NCBI GenBank assembly: GCA_029004515.1
Contig: JAQVYH010000007.1
Span: 1 to 50,924 of the forward strand
Direction of reading: 5' to 3'
From: Eubacteriales bacterium
GTDB taxonomy: Bacteria; Bacillota; Clostridia; Monoglobales; UMGS1388
DNA length: 50,924 nt
The position numbers and the translations under genes are program-made. A model generated the notes under the pieces. That model worked only from the letters and a program-made list of their open reading frames with translations, ran no database searches and was not told the DNA's origin. This document shows, piece by piece, positions 26,737-35,469 of this stretch (positions are counted from its first letter, which is position 1; every line of letters starts with the position of its first letter).

Positions 26737-28176
26737 TTACTTGCTTGACTGTGAATCAAGAAGCTTCTGCTTTTCTTTCCAGAGTTTTCTAGAAAGGTCA
26801 ACATAGTACTCGTGAGGATTTTCAAATCTCTTAACTTCATCCCAAAGAGTGTCAACCTGCTGTTTACAAAAAACTTTAATCTCCTCAAGGGATGGGCAAG
26901 TATAGACGCATTTGCCTTTACTAAAAATTTTCTTCATAAGGGGTTTTGCCACATAATCAGTAACAAGCTGCTTCTTCCATGTATACTCAGGATCAAAAAG
27001 TTCATAAGGTTTACTTGAATTAATTTTTTCACCGTGAAGTGTTACAACATCGGCGATAGCCTTGCCTGTTGATTTTGAGAACAATCTATATACTGACTTA
27101 AAGCATGGAGTTGTTATCTTGCCTACATTCTCGCTAAGCTTAATCTTAGGGATGATTTTTCCATTTTTTTCAATGGCAGCAAGCTTATATACACCGCCAA
27201 ATACAGGTTCAGAACGAGAGGTAATAAGTCTTTCACCTACGCCAAATGAATCTACATATGCGCCCTGTGTAAGAATGTCTCTTATAATAAACTCATCAAG
27301 TGAGTTTGAAATGCATATCTGGCAATCCTTCATATCATTTTCATCAAAAATTGCCCTTACCCTCTTGGTAAGATATGTTATATCACCACTATCAATACGG
27401 ATTCCCTTAAGCCTTTTTCCCATAGGCAACAAAACTTCCTTATGGATACGAATAGCATTAGGAAGACCGCTCTTAAGAACATTATATGTGTCAATAAGAA
27501 GTGTACAGTTGTCCGGATAAGTTCTTGCATATGCCTCAAACGCCTCATATTCGGAATCAAAAAGCTGTACCCAGCTATGAGCCATTGTTCCCAATGCAGG
27601 GATTTTGTGTACTTTATCTGAGATTGTGCAAGCAGTACCGACACAACCACCAATATATGCAGCTCTAGCACCATAAATAGCACCATCATAGCCCTGCGCT
27701 CTTCTCGAACCAAATTCCATTACGGGGCGACCCTGAGCTGCTCGGACAATTCTGTTTGCCTTTGTAGCAATAAGGCTTTGATGGTTAATAGTAAGAAGAA
27801 CCATTGTTTCTACAAACTGTGCCTGTATAACTGGACCTCTTACAGTAACAAGAGGCTCATTAGGGAACACAGGAGTTCCTTCCTCAACAGCCCATACATC
27901 ACATTCAAATTTAAAATCAGCAAGATATTCAAGAAACTTTTCTGAAAAAATGCCTTTACCGCGGAGATATTCGATATCTTCAGAGGTAAAGCTCAAATGC
28001 TTAAGATATTCGACAAGCTGCTCAACACCAGCCATTATTGCAAAGCCACCAGCATCAGGAACTTTGCGAAAATACATATCAAAATAGGCAATTGTATCTT
28101 CCTTACCATTTTCCATATAACCATTAGCCATAGTTATCTCATAGAAATCGGTAAGCATTGTTAAATTATCTATCAT
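26737..28176 (-). CDS. pncB: Nicotinate phosphoribosyltransferase
   Basis: The start at 28176 (MIDNLTMLTDFYEITM) follows GGAGG by 9 bp; the longer frame to 28212 has no site. The protein of about 479 residues shows EFGSRRAQGYDGA, GTMAHSWVQ, DTYNV and GIRIDSGD, standard for NAPRTase. It makes nicotinate mononucleotide from nicotinate, PRPP and ATP in NAD salvage. nadE, the last step of NAD synthesis, is also in the window at 35470. Confidence 0.93.
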   Translation of the reverse strand: MIDNLTMLTDFYEITMANGYMENGKEDTIAYFDMYFRKVPDAGGFAIMAGVEQLVEYLKHLSFTSEDIEYLRGKGIFSEKFLEYLADFKFECDVWAVEEGTPVFPNEPLVTVRGPVIQAQFVETMVLLTINHQSLIATKANRIVRAAQGRPVMEFGSRRAQGYDGAIYGARAAYIGGCVGTACTISDKVHKIPALGTMAHSWVQLFDSEYEAFEAYARTYPDNCTLLIDTYNVLKSGLPNAIRIHKEVLLPMGKRLKGIRIDSGDITYLTKRVRAIFDENDMKDCQICISNSLDEFIIRDILTQGAYVDSFGVGERLITSRSEPVFGGVYKLAAIEKNGKIIPKIKLSENVGKITTPCFKSVYRLFSKSTGKAIADVVTLHGEKINSSKPYELFDPEYTWKKQLVTDYVAKPLMKKIFSKGKCVYTCPSLEEIKVFCKQQVDTLWDEVKRFENPHEYYVDLSRKLWKEKQKLLDSQSSK

Positions 28177-28293
28177 AAGTGCGCACCTCCATTGTTTAAT
28201 ATATAATAACACAGAAGCCTTGTGTTTTCAAACCTTTTATTGCATTTTGTGCAAATTTATGGTAAAATATTAATAATTAAGGAGTGATACCAT

Positions 28294-28569
28294 ATGACAA
28301 ACGAAGAATTAGGCAAAATTCAAAGGTTAATGAAAAAGGTTTTTCTTATAAGTGCCGGGCTCTACGGTTTATTTGTATTCTGTGTTATATTTTTATTTAA
28401 AAACATTCTAACTGATACGCAAAAAGTCTTGATAGTAATATTTGCACCAATGATTGTAGGTTTTATTATTTTATTTATATATAAAATTAAAAATCCACCT
28501 GTACTTGACGAAACTTGCGATGATGAATTAGATACCGAATTGTCAGAAACAAAAGAATCAGAGGAATAA
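28294..28569 (+). CDS. Small two-helix membrane protein, unknown function
   Basis: This 91-residue protein has two hydrophobic segments (about 17-35 and 47-65) and a strongly acidic C-terminal tail (DETCDDELDTELSE). It follows AAGGAGTG with good spacing and diverges from pncB. No family is recognised. The topology suggests a hairpin membrane protein with both ends in the cytoplasm. Confidence 0.6.
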   Translation: MTNEELGKIQRLMKKVFLISAGLYGLFVFCVIFLFKNILTDTQKVLIVIFAPMIVGFIILFIYKIKNPPVLDETCDDELDTELSETKESEE

Positions 28570-28660
28570 TTTTTCCAAAAACTCTATTTTACTTATTGAC
28601 AATTCGCCTCTTAAATGGTATTATATTCGAGTGACTTGCCCAATAGCAACACTCTTATAG

Positions 28661-28748
28661 GCTCGAGTGGCGGAACTGGCAGACGCATGGGACTTAAAAT
28701 CCCACGGCCCTTAAAGCCGTACCGGTTCGATTCCGGTCTCGAGCACCA
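28661..28748 (+). tRNA. tRNA-Leu (anticodon TAA)
   Basis: The acceptor GCTCGAG pairs with CTCGAGC. The anticodon stem TGGGA/TCCCA has loop CTTAAAA, giving anticodon TAA for UUA codons. A long variable arm and the T-loop GTTCGATTC are present, and CCA is encoded. Confidence 0.97.
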
Positions 28749-28786
28749 AAAAAGACATTTTTCACCTAGAAAAGTGTCTTTTTTAA
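28749..28786 (+). terminator. Terminator after tRNA-Leu
   Basis: The stem AAAGACA/TGTCTTT is followed by a T-run, immediately after the CCA end. Confidence 0.75.
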
Positions 28787-28837
28787 TAGCTTGATGTAGA
28801 TCATTCCTCCTCAAAGCAACCTATTGCTTAAATATAT

Positions 28838-28914
28838 GTGCCCGTAGCTCAGCTGGATAGAGTGTCAGACTCCGACTCTGAAGGTCGTGCGTTCGAATCG
28901 CATCGGGCATACCA
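28838..28914 (+). tRNA. tRNA-Arg (anticodon CCG)
   Basis: The acceptor GTGCCCG pairs with CGGGCAT (first pair G-U). The anticodon stem TCAGA/TCTGA has loop CTCCGAC, giving CCG. The T-loop is TTCGAAT, and CCA is encoded. It reads the CGG codon, which is rare in A+T-rich genomes. Confidence 0.95.
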
Positions 28915-28949
28915 AAAAAATCCCCATTCAAAAGAATGGGGATTTTTTT
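28914..28949. terminator. Bidirectional terminator after tRNA-Arg
   Basis: The perfect stem ATCCCCATTC/GAATGGGGAT has a 4-nt loop with A-run and T-run flanks. It also faces the end of the convergent surface-protein gene. Confidence 0.85.
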
Positions 28950-28963
28950 ATATTAAAACTTAA

Positions 28964-29974
28964 CTATTTAATGTTAAGAACACCATCTACGATAGTAACT
29001 TCTGCTTCAAGAATTTCTGAAAAGAAATCTACTGGAACATAAGTAAGGTCATTAATAAGCTGTGGAGCAGCTGAAAGTGTAGCAGGCATCATTTTTGCCT
29101 TGTTATACCTATTTTCACCAATCTTAAAGTTAACACCCATTGGAACTGTGCCAACTGCTACTGCGAATAACTGATTATCCCAAGCAACCTCGTAACCTAA
29201 AGTTTCACTGATTGCTCTTACATGAACAAGTGTTGTTTCGCCATCTATAACCTTTGTTGTAATTTCCTTGCCATTTACAACAACCTTATCCAGATTAGTA
29301 ACCTTTTCTTCTGCTACTTCTGCAGCGGAGTTAAGAACTACAATACTATCAGCATTACCCTGTGCAGGAATACTGAATGTAAGAATTGATGTTGAAAAGA
29401 GAATTGTATCTCCAGCCTTAACTTCTGCAACCTTTTCACCATTAAGTTTAGTAACTATTGTTTCAGGTGTAACTCTAACGATGTACTGACCATCAGCGCT
29501 TGTAATAAGTGTAAATCCTTCTCCAGTTGCTATTTTTGCTACTTCTGCATAGATTGGGAACAATGGCTGTTCAGCTTCTGATATCATCACAACATAACCA
29601 TAGCTCTGTGGTGGGATGCTTCTTGTTTCCATAGCACTTGCTATAACTCTGATTTTGCTGTTTTCCTTAACATCAGCAAGCGTAATAACCTGCATCTTTT
29701 CATTGATAATTATTGTGTTTTCATCTGTATTGATTGCAAAGTTTGAATCATTGTCAATAATGATTCTACCTTCTTCGACGCCTGCAATTGTACCATCAAT
29801 TATCTGCTTGTCTGTTATTGGTGAGAACACTGCCGGTCTTTCGTCTAATTCATTGATAGCCATAATGTCACCCTGAATAATAGACAGTGAACCATCACCA
29901 ATTTCTTCCGCAAATGATACAACTGATGTAAGCAGAATTGCTGCAATTGTTAGAATTAATAAGAATTTCTTCAT
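28964..29974 (-). CDS. Secreted protein with copper-amine-oxidase-like N-terminal (stalk) domain
   Basis: This 336-residue protein has a signal peptide ending near SFAEEI. The middle consists of beta-rich repeats. The C-terminal about 110 residues (VVNGKEI, LVHVRAISETLGYEVAWD, YVPVDFFSEIL) match the copper amine oxidase N-terminal-like domain, a non-enzymatic cell-surface stalk common in Firmicutes. It lies 27 bp downstream of the anti-sigma gene and could be a target of the same sigma factor. Confidence 0.75.
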   Translation of the reverse strand: MKKFLLILTIAAILLTSVVSFAEEIGDGSLSIIQGDIMAINELDERPAVFSPITDKQIIDGTIAGVEEGRIIIDNDSNFAINTDENTIIINEKMQVITLADVKENSKIRVIASAMETRSIPPQSYGYVVMISEAEQPLFPIYAEVAKIATGEGFTLITSADGQYIVRVTPETIVTKLNGEKVAEVKAGDTILFSTSILTFSIPAQGNADSIVVLNSAAEVAEEKVTNLDKVVVNGKEITTKVIDGETTLVHVRAISETLGYEVAWDNQLFAVAVGTVPMGVNFKIGENRYNKAKMMPATLSAAPQLINDLTYVPVDFFSEILEAEVTIVDGVLNIK

Positions 29975-30001
29975 TTTATTTTTCTCCTTATTGCATTATT
30001 G

Positions 30002-30952
30002 CTAGTCAGATACAATTGATGTAAGTAGACTTGATAACTCTGTCTGTGATACACCAAGAGTATCTACTGTGTAACCAACTTCATTATGAATCATATATGC
30101 CTTATAGGAATCGTCATTTTTTATTACAATAACATCTTCGCCACTTATATTTGACTTGCTAAATTTGTCATCATTTATGTAGTTAGTGATTGATTCTAGA
30201 TTTTTCGTGGTATTTACCATTATGTATCCAGTGTCTGACACATATCTGAAATTCCAATCATCAAAGCTAACCAGATCAATTTGGCTTGAATGTGGCGTTT
30301 CATTTGTAAATGTATCAGGTATCACAAGCTTTTCTTCCACATTAACACCAAGATAATCATAGTACTCTTCAATTGTCATCTCTTGTGCAAGTGCCATAGT
30401 CATTGATACCATGCTGCTACCTTCATCACCAAGACCTTCATCGGTATCAGGAGGAGCCTTTCTCATCATTGATGAGTTATCATCTGTTGTTGATTCATAA
30501 TTATCAACAACATTTGGATCTTCCTGATTAATTTCAGGTGCTGTTTCATTTGTTTCAGCAGTAACTGTACTCGGCATAACATCATCCGATGCAGCTACAC
30601 TGTCAGATTCATTCACTGTATTATCAGATACTGTGTTATCAGATACTGTATTATCAGATACTGCAATATCTGCCTTGTCATCTGTCTTATCCTCATAAGT
30701 AACGACAGGTTTAGGCGTATTTACAGGGATCTGTTCTACTTCATGATGATTGTACCATGGACCAACTGTTACTGCTACGGCTACGGCGCAAAGACCAACG
30801 GCTGCAGTTGTAAAAGCATACTTAAAATCAAAAGATACTTTATGTACATCCTTTTTCATTCCGTAGTTTAGAATATTACTGAGCATCTTTTCCTTCTGAG
30901 AGTCGGAGGGTGATAAATGTTCAAATGATTTTAGTAAATTATCTTTATGCAT
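30002..30952 (-). CDS. Membrane-anchored probable anti-sigma factor
   Basis: This 316-residue protein has a short cytoplasmic N-terminus, one membrane span at about 45-66, and a long extracytoplasmic part. Just outside the membrane is a low-complexity linker with VSDNT repeated in tandem, coded by 15-bp DNA repeats around 30615-30665. The 8-bp overlap with the ECF sigma gene is typical of sigma/anti-sigma pairs. No ZAS-type zinc motif (HxxxCxxC) is visible, so the assignment rests on context and topology. A role as sensor of envelope stress is inferred. Confidence 0.65.
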   Translation of the reverse strand: MHKDNLLKSFEHLSPSDSQKEKMLSNILNYGMKKDVHKVSFDFKYAFTTAAVGLCAVAVAVTVGPWYNHHEVEQIPVNTPKPVVTYEDKTDDKADIAVSDNTVSDNTVSDNTVNESDSVAASDDVMPSTVTAETNETAPEINQEDPNVVDNYESTTDDNSSMMRKAPPDTDEGLGDEGSSMVSMTMALAQEMTIEEYYDYLGVNVEEKLVIPDTFTNETPHSSQIDLVSFDDWNFRYVSDTGYIMVNTTKNLESITNYINDDKFSKSNISGEDVIVIKNDDSYKAYMIHNEVGYTVDTLGVSQTELSSLLTSIVSD

Positions 30953-31442
30953 TTTCTCCCACCTCCAATAAGAGCTTTAACTGTTTTCTTGCCGTAACGA
31001 GCCTTGTTCTGAGTGTTGACTCATTAACCTTAAGTAAACCTGCGATTTCTGCTGTTGTATAACCCTCATAGTAATGTAAATAAAGGGGCAATTTGAATTT
31101 ATCTGGTAACTTGAGAACTTCTACAAGCACTCCATCACTCGGATTATTTGATTTGAATTCCGGCTCACTGACATTTTCAATATCTGATCTTTTTGAATGC
31201 CACCAATGCTTGAGTAGATTTCTACATTCATTTTTTGCAGTCACAATAAGCCATGCTTTTATATGTTCATCATTCTCAAATGGCTTATCACACTTCATAT
31301 ATTTAATAAATACATTCTGTACTGCATCTTGTGTTTCTTCTACATTCTTAAGCATAAGGGCGCATATCCTATACACCGTATCCGCATACATGCCATATAT
31401 CCGAGTTATTTCTTCGTTCGTACGCAACTCCGAATAACTCAA
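30945..31442 (-). CDS. ECF-type RNA polymerase sigma factor
   Basis: This 165-residue protein has region 2 (about 15-80: YADTVYRICALML, AVQNVFIKYM, AWLIVTAKNECRNLLK) and region 4 (about 110-160: LPLYLHYYEGYTTAEIAGLL, TLRTRLVTARKQL). The best start is TTG at 31442, preceded by GGGAGG. It would direct transcription of its own operon and probably envelope genes. It overlaps its probable anti-sigma partner. Confidence 0.9.
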   Translation of the reverse strand: MSYSELRTNEEITRIYGMYADTVYRICALMLKNVEETQDAVQNVFIKYMKCDKPFENDEHIKAWLIVTAKNECRNLLKHWWHSKRSDIENVSEPEFKSNNPSDGVLVEVLKLPDKFKLPLYLHYYEGYTTAEIAGLLKVNESTLRTRLVTARKQLKLLLEVGENA

Positions 31443-31570
31443 TTTTTGACACCTCCCAAAAGGCTTTACACTTATAATACAATTATAAAGTGAAAATTGT
31501 TGATTTTTTTTACAAAAAATTTTTTACTGATTCATTATACAACATGTTAATCTTTTTTTCAACAACAAAA

Positions 31571-31850
31571 AAGCCCCTACAAAGGGGCTCAGCGTGTCGA
31601 TAAGCCTATAGACACGCTGGCAGACTGCGAAAAAGGAAGTTAAATTCGACATACCCGACATCGTCGGCGTACGAGGGTACGGTAGAGGTCGGAAGGGTGA
31701 AAGCAAGCAATGGCGTAGGTTTTATCGAAAACCCTACGCCATTATAATTATATATTATTATTTTTTATAGAAAAAGCAAGAGATAAATATTTTCTATTTT
31801 GCTTGTGGTTGAACGACTTTTTCGACGGTCTAAGCCCCTACAAAGGGGCT
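31571..31850 (-). repeat. Terminator-embedded structured repeat, copy B (242-bp core, 31590-31831)
   Basis: The core is flanked by an exact 19-bp direct repeat, aagcccctacaaaggggct (31571-31589 and 31832-31850), itself a terminator-type hairpin. On the minus strand only the distal copy is followed by TTTTTTG. Thus the terminator of the FAD oxidoreductase gene appears to have been interrupted between stem and U-run with duplication of the stem. The core starts with hairpin CAGCGTGTC/GACACGCTG and contains AATGGCGTAGG pairing with CCTACGCCATT. Compared with copy A, C-G replaces A-T in this stem, a compensatory change. The stretch 31443-31570 otherwise holds only the A+T-rich sigma-gene upstream region. 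Confidence 0.78.
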
Positions 31851-31858
31851 TTAACAAA

Positions 31859-33148
31859 TTAATCAACTGTAACGCCAAGCTCTGTAAGGCGAGCCTGAAT
31901 CTCATTAACATCAACATCTCTTGGGATAATATTTTTCTTAACTGCTATTGCAGCAGCAATACCTGCCGCCTGTCCCATATTCATACAAATAGGCATAACT
32001 CTATAATTTGAATGTGCCTTATGTGTTCCGGAAATATTTCTTCCCGCCAAAAGAAGCCCATCAATCTTAATAGGAACAAGACAACCATAAGGGATTGTAT
32101 AGCCTGTTGCCTGTTTAAAATGTTTCTGGCAACCTGTTTCGTCAAGACCGCTACCCGAAATATTATGAATATCAAAGTTAAAGTGAGCTTTGGTCACAAC
32201 CCAATCATCAAAAACACGTGCCTCTGCAATATCCTGTTCGGTAATTGTCTTTACACCCTTAAAATGACGAGTTTCTCTAATACCAATAAATGATGCACTT
32301 GTTATAATATAACAATTTTCAAAACCGGGAACAAACTCGTTAAGATATTTAATAATATCATCCATCTGATTTCTGCACGTAAGAGTAGCTTTAGTAAGGT
32401 CATTACTATCTGTACCATCCACATTAATTACATTGGTCATATTACAGGTGATAACATCTTTGAGCGGGTTGTTGTAAACCAGAAGATGACCTGCAGGGAA
32501 TGGTATATGCAATTTTGCAAGTGCCTGAAGCTCGCCTTTTTCGGTTTCATATGTATGTTCAAATCCATGTAGAAGAACCATTCTATTCTTATCAACGCCA
32601 CCAACCTTAAACATAAGTGTCATTGGCTGCATTTTGCCATCAGTTTCTCTGCCTTTAATATACTCTGCGCCTGCTCTTGCGGCAATATCACCATCACCAG
32701 AGCAATCAATAACAACATCTGCCATATATGCAACTCTTCCCTGTTTCGCTTCGCATATAACGCCCTTAATCGTGTCGCCTTCCATAACAGGAGCAACAGC
32801 ATATGTATAAAGCTTAACATCAACACCTGCTTCTACAAGCATATTAAGCATCTTAGTCTTTAGTTTTTCAGTATTAATAGAACATCTGGTATCACAGTAT
32901 TCATTACAATCACTTGTCTTATCGAGAATTTCTTCATACAATCCACCTTTGGTATTACCTGTCCAATGGCTCATCATACCAATAGTAGCAACACCACCAA
33001 CATCACCGGCTGGTTCGATAAGAATTGTTTTTACGCCTTCTCTTGCTGCAGAAAGAGCCGCACCAACACCGGCAGGTCCTGCACCAACGACTATAACGTC
33101 TGCAGTCTGTTCAACAGGGGTTGAAAGCTGCTCATTAATCATTTTCAT
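31859..33148 (-). CDS. FAD-dependent oxidoreductase
   Basis: The start at 33148 follows AGGAGTG; the frame to 33181 has no site. The protein of about 429 residues begins with a Rossmann FAD-binding motif, VVGAGPAGVGAALSAAREG, and continues with IGMMSHWTG and DCSGDGDIAARAG. A C-terminal FAD loop follows with GLLLAGRNISGTHKA and GQAAGIAAA. This is the FAD_oxidored family, whose members often act on sugars or glycosides; the substrate is unknown. It is expressed away from, and probably controlled by, the adjacent PocR-type AraC regulator. Confidence 0.8.
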   Translation of the reverse strand: MKMINEQLSTPVEQTADVIVVGAGPAGVGAALSAAREGVKTILIEPAGDVGGVATIGMMSHWTGNTKGGLYEEILDKTSDCNEYCDTRCSINTEKLKTKMLNMLVEAGVDVKLYTYAVAPVMEGDTIKGVICEAKQGRVAYMADVVIDCSGDGDIAARAGAEYIKGRETDGKMQPMTLMFKVGGVDKNRMVLLHGFEHTYETEKGELQALAKLHIPFPAGHLLVYNNPLKDVITCNMTNVINVDGTDSNDLTKATLTCRNQMDDIIKYLNEFVPGFENCYIITSASFIGIRETRHFKGVKTITEQDIAEARVFDDWVVTKAHFNFDIHNISGSGLDETGCQKHFKQATGYTIPYGCLVPIKIDGLLLAGRNISGTHKAHSNYRVMPICMNMGQAAGIAAAIAVKKNIIPRDVDVNEIQARLTELGVTVD

Positions 33149-33221
33149 TAATATCACTCCTAATTGTATGTTCACATACATTATATCAATAATAACAAAC
33201 TATGTATTGTATTTAATTTAC

Positions 33222-34082
33222 TTATTTATTATCAAGATTTTTATATTTTTTTGGTGTAATACCTTCTATGCCTTTAAACACTTTGGAAAAGTATGCAGTA
33301 TCGCCGTAACCAACCTCATATGCTATTTCAGTAATGGATTTTTCAGTAAAGCGTAGTGCAGTTTTTGCCCTCTCTATTCTTACTTTATTAATGTATTCAG
33401 AAATATTAGTGCCGGTACTATTCTTGAAATTACGACTTAAATAGGATGCGTTACAATAACAACTGTTGGCTATAAGCTCCAAAGTAAGCTGAGCTGTATA
33501 ATTTCGATTTATGAAAGAGATGGCTTGATTAACAATGTGGTTACTATATATTGATTCAGTGAATTGATAATCGGATTCATACAAAAACAATGTAAAAAGT
33601 TTTACAAGCATTTCTACCTTCTCTTGTATCCCCTTTGGTTCCCTTATAAGAACTTTCGAAAATAACTCCTGTGCTTTTTTTATGTCAACACCGATATGCT
33701 TTGCCTCATCTGCAAGTTGTTTATATTGATTGTCCTCGTCGAAATAAAATTCTCCGATGAACAACACGGTAACTACTTTGTTTTTAAAGTAAATAGGATA
33801 AACATATTCTCCCAATCCCATATAACAGCATCCACGATATGGAATGTCTTCACTGCATTTAGCAACAGCACATGCCTTTGCTTTTATGCATCTGGCAAGT
33901 CCCAAAGGACTTCTCTTAATAAAATCACAAAAGGGATTATTATGAACAAGATATTTGGACAAAACTTCATTTAACTCTTTATTAAAATGAGTTATTCCAT
34001 ATATATCGTGTATATTTATTCTTACTCCATAACTATCTGAAATTTCCTCTATATATTTAGAAATCATATCAATAGTTTTCAT
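33222..34082 (-). CDS. AraC family regulator with PocR-like sensory domain
   Basis: This 286-residue protein has an N-terminal PocR-type sensory domain at about 1-165, with conserved cysteines (NPFCDFI, RCIKAKACAVAKC, YRGCCYMG) and a small-ligand pocket. The C-terminus has two helix-turn-helix motifs of AraC type (about 185-280: ANSCYCNASYLSRNFK, ITEIAYEVGYGDTAYFSKVFK). PocR domains sense small organic ligands such as propanediol in the founding case. It is upstream of, and collinear with, the FAD oxidoreductase. Confidence 0.85.
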   Translation of the reverse strand: MKTIDMISKYIEEISDSYGVRINIHDIYGITHFNKELNEVLSKYLVHNNPFCDFIKRSPLGLARCIKAKACAVAKCSEDIPYRGCCYMGLGEYVYPIYFKNKVVTVLFIGEFYFDEDNQYKQLADEAKHIGVDIKKAQELFSKVLIREPKGIQEKVEMLVKLFTLFLYESDYQFTESIYSNHIVNQAISFINRNYTAQLTLELIANSCYCNASYLSRNFKNSTGTNISEYINKVRIERAKTALRFTEKSITEIAYEVGYGDTAYFSKVFKGIEGITPKKYKNLDNK

Positions 34083-34270
34083 AATAGCACCTCATTTACA
34101 GTAATCTTATCACATATAAAATTTCAAGTCAACAAATACATAATAGTTCTAAATACTACAATAATGATTGATATGATACGATGTAAATTTTTGAATATTT
34201 TAAATAAAATGTGACATAACCGCCTTTACTTTTGTAAAAATTATATTATAATTTGTATTGAGGTGATATT

Positions 34271-35101
34271 ATGCACGAATTCAAAACTATCCCTGAAGAA
34301 TTTGTTGTACAATATAAAGATAGAAAAAAGTGGGGAAAAATAGAAGAACTACATACCCATGATTGTTATGAACTCTATTATCTTATTGAGGGTGAATTAA
34401 TTTTCAATACAGAATCGGAAAGCTACTTAATGAGAAAAGGTTCAATAGCTCTTTTCCCACCAGGCGTATCACATAAATCATATCCTAAAGACGACCCTCA
34501 CCATAGAAGAATCCTTATATATTTAAAGGAATCCTTTATTAGGGAATTTTTAGAGCTAGATTCCAAATTTATGAAGTGCTTTGACTACGGACACATACAG
34601 TTAATGAAGGTTCAACAAAAGCGTTTAGAGTCGTTTCTTGACCAAATTATGAACGAATTCTATCGTGATGATGAAACTCGTAATATGGTTATGGTCAAAT
34701 CTTTGCTTGGAATTATTATCTGCTATATCAACAGATTCTGTCAGGAAAACAACAAAATCACTACTACATTAGAGGATAGTATTCCATCGGGTAACATATC
34801 CAGAGCTGTAAGCCATATTAATAATCACTATGCAAACGATATAACTCTTTCATCAACTGCACAGGCTCTTGGAATCAACCCATCATATTTAAGTCGAAGT
34901 TTTAAGGCCGCTATGGACTGTAACTTTTCGGATTATTTGACTAATGTTAGAATAAACAAAGCTATTGTTCTACTATTAAACTCAGACAAAAATATTACTG
35001 AGATCGCCTTTGAAGTGGGTTATAACTCAAGCAATCACTTCTGCAAGGCATTTAGACTAGCAATGGGAATATCTCCACTTAGGTATAGAAAAAGGGCTTA
35101 A
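34271..35101 (+). CDS. AraC family regulator with cupin sensor domain
   Basis: This 276-residue protein has an N-terminal cupin at about 15-90 (HTHDCYELYYLIEGELIF, IALFPPGVSHKSYP), the kind that binds sugars in AraC/RhaS relatives. The C-terminal double helix-turn-helix (about 175-275) includes AQALGINPSYLSRSFK and ITEIAFEVGYNSSNHFCKAFR. The promoter has TATAAT 34 bp or so upstream. It diverges from the PocR-type regulator; 34083-34270 holds their promoters. Confidence 0.85.
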   Translation: MHEFKTIPEEFVVQYKDRKKWGKIEELHTHDCYELYYLIEGELIFNTESESYLMRKGSIALFPPGVSHKSYPKDDPHHRRILIYLKESFIREFLELDSKFMKCFDYGHIQLMKVQQKRLESFLDQIMNEFYRDDETRNMVMVKSLLGIIICYINRFCQENNKITTTLEDSIPSGNISRAVSHINNHYANDITLSSTAQALGINPSYLSRSFKAAMDCNFSDYLTNVRINKAIVLLLNSDKNITEIAFEVGYNSSNHFCKAFRLAMGISPLRYRKRA

Positions 35102-35102
35102 A

Positions 35103-35143
35103 AAAAACACTGTGACATATTTTGTTATGTCACAGTGTTCTTT
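35103..35143. terminator. Bidirectional terminator between the AraC gene and spoIIID
   Basis: The stem AACACTGTGACATA/TATGTCACAGTGTT is perfect, with a short T-rich loop and A- and T-rich flanks. Confidence 0.88.
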
Positions 35144-35406
35144 TACTTTGCAAGATATTTTCTTTTAGTTGCAAGTCCGCCCCTTATATGCCTTTCCGCT
35201 TTGTTCTTTTCCAGTACAGAATGCACTTGCTGCCACATATCCCTATTTATGGTTCTTAGTCGTTCAGACATATCCTTATGTACAGTTGACTTCGATACTC
35301 CGAACTTTTTGGCTGCAGAACGAACGGTGCTTTTGTTTTCAACAATATATTCAGCAAGTGTGATTACTCTGTCAGATATATAGTCCCTCAACAAATTCGC
35401 CTCCAT
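35143..35406 (-). CDS. spoIIID: Sporulation transcription regulator SpoIIID
   Basis: This 87-residue DNA-binding protein has the helix-turn-helix SAAKKFGVSKSTVHKDMSER and a basic C-terminal region, the SpoIIID layout and length. SpoIIID tunes sigma-E-dependent genes in the mother cell. Its presence says that the lineage sporulates or recently did. It stands alone between convergent and collinear neighbours. Confidence 0.95.
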   Translation of the reverse strand: MEANLLRDYISDRVITLAEYIVENKSTVRSAAKKFGVSKSTVHKDMSERLRTINRDMWQQVHSVLEKNKAERHIRGGLATKRKYLAK

Positions 35407-35469
35407 ATATTCTTATATAGAAATATATGAAGGCGATAATTAATATATGTTTATTTTAGACAATCATAA

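Noticed and set aside
28611-28814. 67-codon minus-strand frame
   Set aside because: It is the antisense of tRNA-Leu and its terminator.
30600-30670. CRISPR-like short repeats
   Set aside because: They are in-frame codon repeats of a linker, without spacers. No CRISPR array was seen anywhere in the window.
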